Positions 45,301 through 56,464 of a stretch of 64,000 nucleotides of DNA are shown one piece after another. The notes under the pieces are model-generated. The model did no database searches and was not told the origin of the DNA. It saw only the letters and a program-made list of their open reading frames with translations. The first letter of the stretch is position 1, and every line of letters begins with the position of its first letter. The translations under genes were made by a program, and so were the position numbers. The DNA comes from Punctularia strigosozonata HHB-11173 SS5 (lineage: Eukaryota; Basidiomycota; Agaricomycetes; Corticiales; Punctulariaceae), in contig NW_006767440.1 of assembly GCF_000264995.1 (NCBI RefSeq), forward strand, positions 486,919-550,918, in the 5' to 3' direction.

Positions 45301-46756
45301 CACCTTCTTCGGCTTCCACACGCCCAGTCCAAGCTTCTCCAACTCCTTCTCCTCCTCGCTGCCCCGCTTGGTCGGAATCGGCACCCTCAGCTTCTTCTCA
45401 CGGAGCACCTCCGGCACGCCTCGGATGTTGGCTTGCTGGTAGCGCGTGGGCAAAAGAGGTTTCTTGTAAATGTCTGACTCGTGCAGGGCCTTTTCTGCTG
45501 CAAAGAGGAAAGAGAGAGAGATGAGTCCCTGAACCCCAACGAGGCGTAAGTCTGCTACTTACCACTGCAAGCACGCTCATGAGCCTGTTTCCCTGGCGTG
45601 TCGAAGATCAGCGCGTGCTGGTGCCTCACAGGCGACCTAGACTGTGTCCCATAATAGGCGCGAATAATCAGTTTTTCGGCTAGGCAAATAAGGTGAAGAG
45701 ACCACGCACGCCTCGTCTGGCCTCCAACAAATCGCCGAGCGTTGGCGATGCTTGATTCTGTTGGCCCTGCATGCCGGGGCTGCTCTGTGCATCCATCGAT
45801 GGCCGCATAAACAGCGGCCTATCCCCCAGATTCGCGATCGGCGACATGCGCGTCGACTGGGACAGCTTGCGCTCCGGGCTCGGGCCGAATCGCTGCCCGC
45901 TCGGCGCGGGCGTGAGCGAGGAGCGGATGCGGAACCCGCCCGCGGCCGCGGCCGCGGCGCTCGCGGACGTCGTCGGGAACTCGCGCGGGACGGAGGTCGC
46001 GGAGCGCTGGAGCGGGTTGTTGGTATAGATGGACGACATGGACGCGTCGATATCGCGCGTCGGCGACGGGGGCGGGAGCGTGCCCATCGAGGAGTCCATC
46101 GTGCCGTCGCGCGTGAGGTGGCGGAGGCCGGAGGGCGGCAGGGCGGCGTCGACGGACATCGTGCGCGTGACGCCGTTGGAGACGGAAGGGAAGCGCATGG
46201 GGGGCCTGTTGAGCGGCATAGAGGGCATATCGGGGGCAGAAGGGCGGGCATGGACATTTTTTTGGGTGTTTTGAGTCTGGATGACGGGTCGAGGAGGAGG
46301 AGGAGGCGCATAATGGGCGTGTTGGCCGGGAGTTTTTGGGTTGTGCTGGGTCGCATATGCGGGGCTGAACGCCCCGACGGGCGGGTCGAGGTAGCCGGCG
46401 TGCGTCTGGGCGTCGTGCTCAGGGCTGTCGACCCTCAACCGCTTGATCCTCCTCCCCGCGCCGTCCACGTCCACATCGGCCCTCTCGGCCTCCCGCTCGC
46501 GCTCCCTTCCCGATGCCACTATCCTCCGCTTCCCGTTCGGTGTCCCCTCGTACACATCCTCGCTCTCTCCATCGGTGTCCTCGCTCTGGTGCCCGAACCA
46601 CGACGCGAGCGGCGCGGTGACGATGTTCTTGAGCGTGCCTAGGAGGCTGCCGGACCGCTGGAGGGGCTGAGCTCGTCGGGTGCCCGAGCCGTGGATCGTC
46701 CGATGCTGGGCGCGGCGTTGTTGGTGGTCGTGCTTGCCGTTTGCCCTAGGGAGCAT
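42385..46756 (-). CDS. FG-repeat nucleoporin (Nup1/Nup124/Nup153-like)
   Basis: The chosen start at 46756 gives a basic N-terminus, then GSLLGTLKNIVTAPLASWFG, an amphipathic segment like the membrane-binding helix of Nup1/Nup60-type basket nucleoporins. Nuclear-signal-like basic patches (NGKRRIV, RRIKRLRVD) follow. The middle exon (from about 45450) has conserved RYQQANIRGVPEVLREKKLR and an acidic/Lys coiled region, and ends PVFNIPAGFSFAKPD. The last exon (to 42385) is some 770 residues with more than thirty FG motifs, mainly FSFG, FTFG, FNFG and FGFG, spaced by Ser/Thr/Pro/Ala. It ends in a basic stretch (KKMPVRRGKR) that resembles an importin-binding tail. Role: nuclear-basket selective barrier and transport-factor docking. 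Assigning it to Nup124/Nup1 rather than another FG-Nup is inference. A short intron separates the last two exons near 44720-44780. Confidence 0.8.
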
Positions 46757-47842
46757 CGCTCAGCATGCTCAAGGGGTGGAGGCAGCAAAGCAGAGCTCGA
46801 CCCGTTGGTCCAGCGCCTGACTCCTCCCTGAGGCTGTGTGGCGTGTGAAAAGACATTGAAATCATCCATCCAGACTGGGACGAGGTCTGGCTGGCCTCCC
46901 GGCACGGCGAGCCGGGCTCGCAGTTCGTTCCAGTGAACTTCACTCCGTCTGGCAGCAGCTTGATATGCAACTTACAGCATCTTCAAGAGAGATTACTGCA
47001 TGCCCATCGCTGCAAGCGTTTGCGCCGAATATGTCGACCTTTTTGCTCAGCGCCGTCACCCAGCCTCCGTCGCAAAGGCAGAGAAAAGGCTTATTGTCCA
47101 AGTTCTCGCTGTCAGGCAGTGACGTGGGGCCTTCAAATCTTTCGGCTTTCATAGACGATAAAGCTCGTTCGATACTGCTCGCGAGTTGCGCGATTCATGT
47201 CCTTGATATGGCCGGGTGCTGAGCACCCGACGGCTCGCGACAGGTTAACAACACACCGGAAACGTCACCGGAAGGGCATGCGCACTTGCAGGCGCGGATA
47301 TCACTCGAAATTCGTTTCATGGCTTAGGATGCCAGCAGCTTTCAACCCACCGCTTCACGTTCAAAATTAAGTACTACTCCTCTCCTCCGTCGCTCGGGCA
47401 CCACGGTAGACGGTCTACTCCGTTCCGACCTTCAAGTGACACATCGTAAAAGCCCGAATCGGATCGAAAACCGCCGGAATATGGTGGGTGGCGTTGGGAT
47501 AGGTCAAGATGAATTCTTGGTGGACTCCCCGCGGAGAACTTTGACCCGCTGCAGATACACCAATGCATCCGTGTAGGGGTAGTTAAGCCTCCTGAGCCCC
47601 GCCGCGGTCATCTCGGGAAGAGATATCGCGCATCAGATGTTTCGCCTCAGGGTCCCCTGCTCACCTGCGCGAGCTCTACCCATGCAGAGGCACGGGTAGA
47701 TCGCAAGATATCCGATGGCTGCATTTCAATGACCAGTATATCATCCGGGAATAACTGGGACCCTCGCAGTGTCGACGACTCGGATCCTTATAACCTCGAA
47801 ACATCGACGCAGAGTCGAGAAGCGCAACAGGTCCCATACGTA
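46757..47842. promoter_or_regulatory. Divergent region, nucleoporin / methyltransferase pseudogene
   Basis: This region of about 1.1 kb contains a perfect 8-bp-arm hairpin, CGGGTGCT-G-AGCACCCG, at 47213-47229. Short minus frames (for example 46940-47152) have no recognisable domain. It holds the nucleoporin promoter. Confidence 0.5.
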
Positions 47843-49660
47843 GATGACATTTTCTATGCACCTGCCGACGCTGCGTTCAGCCTTGGTATCCGCCGGCTAT
47901 CTTAGGTCCAGCGTTCTCGCCGTCCTCAGCGCATACGGTGTGTCTCGTTGACTTTCTTCCTGAGAGTTGTCACGCTCAATCATACGCGGTTGACAGCCAA
48001 GGCGAAGGTGCTCGAGATACTTCGAGATGGCATTATCGTCGGCCACCTGACCATCGTCGACGAGAGCGTACCGATCGAGATCGGAGCACAGGACGGTGCA
48101 GGCCGGTCCGTAACATTAACCGTCCTCAATGCGGACCTATGGACCAGAGTCATATTGTCCAGCGACTTACTAGGAAGTGAGCCGTTCAAAACTGTAGCTA
48201 CTGCAAGTCAGCTTACGCAGGTTTTAGTCGCCGAAGCATATACGCAAGGCGACTACGAAGTCTCCAGCTTGAGTGACTTCTTCAACGTACGACTATCCAC
48301 CTTTCTTTGGATGAACATCGATCTCCTAACTCTCCTACAGCTCTGGTTAGACAATCGGAAGACGCTGCACGCGCTGTCCACGTCGATCAGCTCCATCTTC
48401 ACCCAATACTCCGCGCTCGCGATCAGGAGCCTCGGATGGCAGAGCCTCAGCATGGCTCGACGTAACGTGGTACGTCGATTTTTCTGCATAAAACTCGCAA
48501 CGGAATATGACGCGCTCACGCTTCGTCCAGGAGGCGGCGTACGACACGTCCAATATCTTTTTTCAGGTAACGTTCAAATTTCTGCCCCACCCGAAGCTTG
48601 CCCTTCCTAAAACCGGAATTAGCGATCGCATAGTGTTTCCTGAGCGCGGAGATGATGTATTCCTGCGCGTTATGGGGAGAAGCAGAGAATGGGGTTCGCG
48701 GTGACCTCACGGTCGGCCCTACTCCTGGTGACCTAGAAGCAGCCCAGCAGCGCAAGATCACGACCGTACTCGCCAAAGCTCGCGTACGCCATGGAGACCG
48801 GCTGCTCGAGATCGGCACGGGATGGGGAGCGATGGCGATCCAAAGTAAGCCCCTCGCTTTCTTATTTCATCTCGAGCTTCCTTGGGGTTGAGGGCGGGGT
48901 CTCACTTCGAGCGTTATAGGCTGCTTTGCTGGGCTGCACGGTCGACACTCTCACGCTCTCCGAGGAGCAGGCGGACATGGCTCGACAAAGAGCGCGCGAA
49001 GCGGGGGTGCAAGACCGCGTAAGCGTCCATCTCTGCAATTATCGCCAGATGCCTTCCGCGTTCGAGCACGCGTTCGACGCGCTCGTAACATCCGAGATGA
49101 TCGAGGTGAGGACTTTCTCAGAACCTCTGCCGAATGCTTACCACCCTTGTCCCGCTTTCGTATTTCTTGTAGCATGTCGGAAGCCAACATCTAAACCAGT
49201 TCTTCCGGATCATGGATTGGGCCCTCAAGCCAGATCGAGCGACCATGGTGATCACGGCTACCTCTCAGCCCGAACACCGACACCGTGTATATCAGTGAGT
49301 GCCCCTCTTACACCCTTGACGCATGTTTGACCCCGGTTGGATATCAGGCCAGATGACTTTGCTCGGCATTACCACTGGCCGAACGCCAGAAAAACTTCGA
49401 CAAAACAGTGATCGACGACTTGCGCCAGAGTTTCCCTCATCTACGCGATGAGCGCTTCGTCCGATCGGTCAGGAGGAAGGAGGAAGTGGATATACATGTT
49501 CGCGTACGCGGAGGTGGGCTTCACGCGAGGGTACACGGCATGTAACTGTTGGACATTCACGCGACCTGTGAGTGATCGCCTGTGACCGCTTAACAATGGG
49601 CATGCTAGGCGCTAACGCGAATTTGCCATTCAGGAGAATGTGGTGGAAATTTGCGACTGA
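47843..49660 (+). pseudogene. Broken cyclopropane-fatty-acid-synthase-like methyltransferase
   Basis: The encoded family transfers a methyl group from SAM to unsaturated acyl chains of phospholipids. The N-terminal part is readable (DGIIVGHLTIVDE; LVAEAYTQGDYEVSSLSDFF), then YDTSNIFFQ, MMYSCALWGEAENG and the SAM-binding motif LLEIGTGWGAMAIQ, then ALVTSEMIE and WALKPDRATMVITATSQPEH. After RHYHWPN (about 49380) the expected stretch before QKNFDKTVIDDLRQSF is missing and the frame changes. At 49473-49486 a 7-bp word, GAGGAAG, is duplicated in tandem; skipping one copy would restore the family's RRKWIYMFAYAEVGF. A last exon ENVVEICD ends at 49660. Deletion plus frameshift means it cannot make the normal enzyme. 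The exact first exon is uncertain. Confidence 0.8.
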
Positions 49661-50230
49661 GTGACGAGGCGGTCGCTGGCGGGCGCCGTTACCGTAGTTC
49701 CACCCGAGGCCAAACGTGCGTATAGAGGATCATGGGATGTGACTCATCCGACACGGTCCATCAACTCGAGCATGCTGATGGACAAGAATGCAAGATGGAG
49801 AAAAGTGCTATTATGCTGTTGGATGCCGATGACGAGTACAATGTACAGACTGAATAATATTACGAGTAAAGCAGCCCCAAGACAAGAACCACCACGCAGC
49901 CCACTTCACCGGATCCGGGCAAGATTCGTTGTTGACGCGCACCTGTAACAGTTAGTAGCACGAACCGCAGATAAACTGAGAGGAAACAAAATGACGAGAG
50001 CGCAGGGAAGACGAAGAGTGAGTAGCAAACAGTAGGGCGCCGTGCCAAGTTTGATTTTTGAACCTAGCCTTTTATCCGTATGATCGCACTTGAGGAGTGG
50101 CGAGATCGACTTGTCGCCAGATCAGGTAAGACCATGTACGGTTCGTCGAGAACTTGCGGCGGACGCGGAGAGACCGCGTGGCGGATGGGAGAAGAGACCG
50201 CATGACGTACGGCAAAGCTTCAAGAGTCAT
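49661..50230. other. Intergenic region, nothing recognised
   Basis: This is the 3' flank of the methyltransferase pseudogene and of the convergent acidic-protein gene. No conserved frame or repeat. Confidence 0.5.
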
Positions 50231-52955
50231 TCACTGAACCCGAGCGCGCTTAACGTCTGAAACATTTCATCGTAAGCGACATCAGTAAGCAGCCTCGAAA
50301 CCAAGGCAACGAACCGGGTGGACTTGGAGGGAAATCATCCTCGACCTCTGCAAATTCATCGTCGTCAAGATCGACCTCGTTGATACTCCGCTTGGACGAC
50401 CTCGTTGAATGATCCGCAGAGCTGTCAGCCGAAGCCGCATCCAGTGATGCACTGGCAACGATATCGTCGTCGTCTCCCCAGTCGTCATCGTCATCGAGTA
50501 ATTCAGGCTCTTCCTCTTGACCCTCGTCCACAAGAGTAAAGGCGTCGGGGTCTTCCGCGGCTAATGACGTCACTGATTCCTCTGGAACGAACCCAAGTCA
50601 GTCCACGAACTGAACGACAATCGAGTAAAGAGAAACGCACGAATGATTTCGGCGCTCGACGCACTGGGATCATCAAAGGCTGTCTCGGTGCCAGCCTCAG
50701 CTTCAGAAGGGCCGTTGGCGGCTTGATGACCGTCGGAGAGGGTCTCCGTGGAAGTAAGATCTACAGATGCTTAATGAGATCTCCAGCCGACCGTAAGCGA
50801 CCACAGGTCGCACCTTCCGAGTCAGCATCGTCATCTTCGACGAAATCATCAGCCAGCTCCTCGGAACGTGGTTCGATTCCATGGACGTCTGGCTCGCCAG
50901 CGGCAGCGAGGCCCGGATCAACGACATCACCTGTCTCCCCTGTCTCTTCACCTGCATTTGCGTCCAGCTCGTTCACCCGGTAGTTCTCAAAGCCTTCATC
51001 GGGCTGGGTAACATCGCCTTCGTTATACACGGCGCCCTCGCCCCCGCTCCCAAGGGGAGCATCTTTGATCTCGTCTTCATCACGGACTTCGGCTTCACCG
51101 CCTTGCTCTTCGTGTACATCTCCCACCTCTTGCAGCACCGTAGCATCGGCATCGGCAACATCGGTAGGTCCCGCTTCTCTGCCGTCATCGTGTGGCTCCT
51201 GTTCGTCAAGGTCCTGATGCCGGTGCGAATGTTGAGGGTAACCGTCCTCGGTGTGTTCGGGGGGCTGTTGAGGGTCAAGTTCGTCGGCATGTTCTTCCAC
51301 TGAATCGTTTAGTTGATGTTCGTGGGCGTCTAATGCATCGGGCTGGTCTGTAGTCTCCTGCACGTCGTGCTCGGTCACGTCCGTCTGAGGGCCTTGGTCT
51401 TCGTTGTCGTCCTCTTCGTGCTGTCCATCGTCGGAAACGCCTTGCGGGCGTGCTCTTACGGACTCATCGATATTACCTGCAACAGTTTCGCCTTCTGCTA
51501 TCGGTCCGTTAGATCGACGCATCTCAATCATGTGTAGGTCAGCTTACCATGAGGTTCCGCGTCTGTATGCTCCTGCCCAGCATCGTGGGCATACGTTTCT
51601 TCGTTATCTGCGTCAATATTCAGTCGCGCGATGTGATTTCTCAACTCGTGATATCGTTGGATGAATCTAGGAGAGGACGATTGTAACCTGAGTCGGAGTG
51701 GCCCAGTCAGAGCCAAACCGTCGTGCAAAACGCCTAATTCATGCAACGTTATCTCTCGAGCATATACGTTATCCTGGAAAAAGAACAGTGAGCATGAGCT
51801 ATTCGTGAGACAACGGGTCGAACGCACCTCGGATATCATCAGCTGGATGTCGTAAGCGTCCAGAACCAGTTCGCTATCGGACGAGCTTGGCATCTCTGCC
51901 ACCCGGTTCTCCAGTCGCAACGCCTCGAAGAGGCGTGACAGCGGCTCATAGTACAGCATCGGGCTGTTGTGAAGTAACAAATCGTGCTCTGGAACGGAGG
52001 TCGCACCGTGCTGGGGAGTAGCCGACCCCGACCGAGGACCAGGATGGTTGAATAAACAGCATGAGGGTTCACCCTCGCCACCAATCGATAGCAACACAGC
52101 AGGTGGCGGGTCGATGTATACGCCATCGGATATTTCGTGAGGATCCACAGTATCTCCCTCTACGTGTTCCGGCTGCTGTTCGACGCCTGCGTCGTGCGCA
52201 TCTTCGGCAGCAGTTCCCTCTATGTGCCCGGTATGTTGCTCAAGTTCGACCTGGTGCTCTTCTTGAGCCACCTCCGCATGCTCATGCGTATGATGGAGAT
52301 CAGTTTCTGTCGCTGTTGCAAGCTGAGCAAGACCCTCCTCTGCATATTCAGCTGCTTGTTCTGGTGGGTTGGTCTCTGTGAAGTTGGGAGCTAACGGCTC
52401 AGTCGTGGACGACTGCAGGACATCTTCTGCGGTCTGCGGCTCTGGGAACGAGGTCGGGAAGGCCTCGACTGCCGGGATTGTAGTCGCGACAGCCACATCT
52501 TCGGGAGGAGGCCCTGATTCAGCAGGTACACCGAGGTCAGGGACGAAGGCCGGTTCAAAAGACGTCGACCCTGGAGGGCGGTCGCCCAAAGGCGTGTGTA
52601 GATGAGGATCCGTGTCGACGACACGTGTGTCAGGCGCAGGTAGGGAAACGACGGGGTTCAGAGCGTCGACGACTGGTTCCGCCGACGACAGGCCATATAC
52701 CTCAACGTCGACGGAGGGCGGTAATTCGACGTCACCAACGTCTTCGCCGTCCGCCATTTCGTACTCGATGTCTTCCGCGTAATCTTCCATATCGACTTCG
52801 ACGCTTTCTTGTTCCGTGTTGTGCGACAAAGACTCATCGCCCATCGTCACTTCATCGTACGCCCAAAGTTCGGTCGACGGACCCGCGTTCATGGGGATAT
52901 CCGTGTCGCCAGAGAAGTCCATCATCGGCGCATCATACGTTTCAAGCGTGGTCAT
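50231..52955 (-). CDS. Very acidic conserved-looking hypothetical protein
   Basis: The start MTTLETYDAPMMDFSG at 52955 was preferred over an upstream Met, because residues before it look like leader sequence. The first exon (to about 51840) is Glu/Asp/Pro-rich, with His-rich acidic repeats (TDLHHTHEHAEVAQEEHQVE). A short ordered block follows, HNSPMLYYEPLSRLFEALR then DAYDIQLMISE, spliced to DNVYAREITLHELGVLHDGL and LRLRLQSSSPRFIQRYHELR. This is the only part that looks folded. A second long acidic stretch (51531-50761) and two short exons follow. The end is spliced (donor at 50320, acceptor TTTCAG) to finish DVKRARVQ, a basic tail. I do not recognise the family; extreme acidity with a basic end suggests a histone or chromatin partner (inference). 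Divergent from the MFS gene. Confidence 0.65.
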
Positions 52956-53569
52956 CGTCGACAGCTTGTCGAGGAGAGTGGAGAAAAAACGAAAGTGGCC
53001 AAAAGCGGTCGCAAGGGTACGACTCAGCAACGCGCCGGTTTAGGGCCGGCTTTCACCACCTTGGCCACGAGACCGCAGAAATCTTCATCGGCTGCCGACT
53101 TGCCGATTGCCAACAATTGGAACAAACACCTCGATCAACTCAGGATCAACTGACCCAACGGGCCCATACTGCGGACGGCTATCCTTACTCACCCTCTGAT
53201 AGCGATTGATAGGCTCATCGGCCTGGAACATTGCGCTTCTGCCACGCTTTCCACTGTCGGCCTACTTCTCATATGTTCACACCCGCAAACTACACCATGT
53301 CGTACGCGTTGCTCCGCTGGAAGCACGTATATTCTGGCATGTCGCGCCTGCAGGCCGCGAAGGCTTGCACACATACGTTCTTCTTCTCCTCCGCGTTGCC
53401 ATCGAGAGATCCTGATTGGCAATGTTGGTTCGGTGTTTCTCCGGATAGGCCGGCACGCCCCTCGGCACATGGTCTTCCAATCGCTTGCCTCCCCACGAGC
53501 CGGGGTGCTACAAAACCATGCGGAGACCTATGAAGCAATATCCCTGGACTCCCTCGCCTCCTTTGCTCG
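52956..53569. promoter_or_regulatory. Divergent promoter region, acidic protein / MFS transporter
   Basis: The 614-bp region lies between two outward-facing starts. No conserved frame or repeat was identified. Confidence 0.5.
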
Positions 53570-56249
53570 ATGTCTGGTGCAGCGACGGACGAGAAAGACG
53601 AGGTCAAGATGGCCACCAAGGAGCTCGTTACTCTCCCGGAGGTGCAGGGCACCGGTGGTCCTGATGCCCAGCTCACGACCCCTCCCTCGGATGAAGCCCC
53701 TAAGCAGGAGACTGGGACGCATGGATTAACGGATCAGACGAACTTCTTGCCCGCCCGCCAAGTGATCGCTGTCTTTATGGGACTCTCCGTTGCGTTGATG
53801 TGCTCCTTCCTTGACCAAACCATGTTAGTTATCCATATGCTCGCATGAATATACCACGAACATAGCTCATGCCCACTCAGCGTGGCTACTGCTCTGCCGA
53901 AGATATCGTCAGATTTACACTCGGGTAAAATTAGTTCATGGGCAAGTTCGTTTCCTCCGAGTACGACGCAGTTATCTGATAAGATTTTACGTATCCTGCA
54001 GGTCGCGACTGCTTATCTTCTGACCAGGTAAGCGTCGCGTTCAACTGTTACCAGATGTCTTAAATGATTGGCGTCTTCCGTAGTCTCGCGTTCACGCCGC
54101 TGTACGGTCGATGGTCAGATGTCTTCGGACGAAAAATAGTTCTGATGGTGTCGCTGGCTATTTTCTTCGTTTTCTCTTTGGCTTGCGCATTATCGCAGAC
54201 GATGATCCAGGCATGTGCATCCAGTGGTCGGTGTTGCGCTTGACTGATCTTCTTTAGCTCATTGTGTTTCGTGCCTTCCAAGGCATCGGAGGCGGAGGTA
54301 ATGCTACTGTTCTCAGACTTTATAAGGCACTGACGACGCCGAGACTCAAGCTATTATCACCATGGTTCTGATCATGTGCGTACGCCGCCTCACTGTTCTG
54401 CGTATTTCTCATGCATCCACCAGTGTTTCCGACATCGTCTCTCTGAAGGATCGTGGTAAATACCAAGGCATCAACGAAGCCATAATCGCCATCAGCAACG
54501 GCGTGGGTCCGATCTTGGGAGGAGTTTTCTCTCAGGATACGACCTGGCGATGGGCGTTCTGGATCAACCTGCCGTTAGGAGGCCTGGCCATAGCCGTATC
54601 TCTCTGGCTGCTGCCACTCAAGAAGGTTCACGGAGACATGAAGTCGAAACTTCTTCGGATAGACTACGCTGGCTCGCTCTTGACAATCATCTCTTCGGTA
54701 CTGCTACTGGTGAGTTGTACTTGCGTTCATTCGTATCTATCGTTTCCTAATATACTTGGTCACCAGATTGGACTGAACTGGTGAGCAGCCGTCACCGTTC
54801 GGGTCTAACGACATGTTGAAGACCATCACAGGGGAGGAGTTACATTCCCGTGGGCATCAGCTGCCGTTTTGGTACCTATTATCCTTGGAGTTCTAGTAAG
54901 ATCTTTGTCGGTACTGTCAGAGCACAGCATGATTTATAAAATTAAAAACAGGTTTTCGGAGTCTTCCTGTATTGGGAAGCAAATCATGCTTCCCTTCCCA
55001 TCGTTCCAGGTAGGAGTCAACGACGGCTCAACGGCGAATTATCTCAAAAATATCTCCCTTAGTGCGTATATTCAAGACACGGACGGTTGTTGGCGTGTAC
55101 ATCTGCACGCTCGCGAAGTAAGTTTCCTGACTCATTCCATCTTTCGGCGTCATGAGGCTCATCGAGCTTTCAGCGGAATGACGTTCTTCGCTGTACGTTC
55201 AGGCGCTTAGTTTGAATTCCGATGCGACGTCCGACCTTTGTATCAGATCTTGTACTACGTCCCTCAGTTCCTGCAGGTGGTTCGAGGTAGCTCGCCCATT
55301 ACGTCGGGTCTGTTGGTCTTGCCCTTCCTTGCCCCCGTTGGTAGGTTCGGTAGTGAATATAGCCTCGATCTCCGCTGATCCTTGATTCGCAGCCGTATGT
55401 GTCTTCATTTGTGGTCAGTCCCCCCTCCCCCCTCAATCATTGAACCAAGTTTTGAAACCGTGTCTTGCATGAACAGGACAAATTACTAGTAGAACGGGAC
55501 GATATAGGCCTATGATCATCATCGGTTATGCGCTCTGGTCGGTCGCCCAAGGGCTTCAGAGCACGATCACCCAAGACAGCTCGGACGGGAAGATAGTCGG
55601 CTATCTCCTCCTGGGAGGCATTGCGTCCGGCGGCACGTTCCAAACGTACGTTCGCCCAGACTATCTCACCTTCGTGCCTCACGTTGGTTGTTCAGGTCAC
55701 TCATTGCGGCGCAAGCTGCCGTTCCCCGGAGCGAAATGGCCGTGGTCACCGGCGTGAGGAACTACGTCCGGCTCTTTGGCTCGACGCTCGGCCTGGCCAT
55801 ATGTGCTTCGATTGTCAACAACGAACTCAAAGGTGCCATTCGACCGCTCGGGCTTTCTAGCCAACAGATTTCGCAGATCACGAACGACCCGACGATCATC
55901 CACGATTCTTCCTTCAACTTGACCAACGAACAAAGAAGGACCGTCATCGACGGATACGCAAAAGGTTTGCCAGGCCTGCCAACGACCTTCCCTTCCGCCG
56001 TTTGCTGATGTTCATTATACTTTAGGGTTCAAGAACGTCTTTTACCTGACGATGGCTTGCGTTCTTATGGCATTTATATCCTCTGTTCTCCTTATACAGC
56101 ACCACTCACTGAAGCGAGCCGATGATAAGGAGCTCAAAGAGGCAACGAAGCGAGAGCTTCTCGCCAAAAAGATGAAGAAAAAGGGACTTCAACCCGGTGA
56201 TCAGGACCTGGAGTCCCAAACCCCCGAACCAGAACAAAAGGCACAATAA
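53570..56249 (+). CDS. MFS drug-type transporter (DHA14-like)
   Basis: Many short exons join into a full-length major facilitator. The hydrophilic N-terminus (MSGAATDEKDEVKMATKELV) precedes TM1, which ends CSFLDQTM and runs on to VATALPKISSDLHSG. Motif A is LYGRWSDVFGRK. Motif C-like GPILGGVF precedes TTWRWAFWINLPLGGLAI, the hallmark of 14-TM drug:H+ antiporters. The later half, after splicing, reads RTVVGVYICTLANGMTFFA, LYYVPQFLQVVRGSSPITSG, YALWSVAQGLQ and SEMAVVTGVRNYVRLFGSTL. A charged tail ends PEPEQKAQ. It probably exports toxic or secondary metabolites across the plasma membrane by proton antiport. Intron 53942-54001 uses a GC donor (GCAAGT). Convergent with YME2, 215 bp away. No secondary-metabolite synthase lies nearby. 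Confidence 0.88.
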
Positions 56250-56464
56250 CCGTACCGGTTATGCGGCCAAAAATGGTGGCATGGGCGATGATTACTGAGA
56301 CGGGAATATACGGGCGTACACGATTAGACGAGGATTCATTCAATAGATGTGCGTGTATACTACGATATAGATACAGATGGAGAAGGACTGAGTAGTATGC
56401 GCTATGTTACAACATATGTTACAACAACCGACCTGACTGAAACTTAGTAGAGTCGGGTTAACCG

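Noticed and set aside
51160-51290. Hydrophobic plus-strand frame resembling a membrane segment
   Set aside because: It is the antisense of the Asp/Glu/His-rich coding sequence of the acidic protein gene.
54869-55430. Apparent frameshifts in the MFS transporter
   Set aside because: Each break disappears when short GT-AG introns are removed (VP|V-RIFKTRTVVG, TLAN|GMTFFA, |LYYVPQFLQ), so the gene is judged intact.
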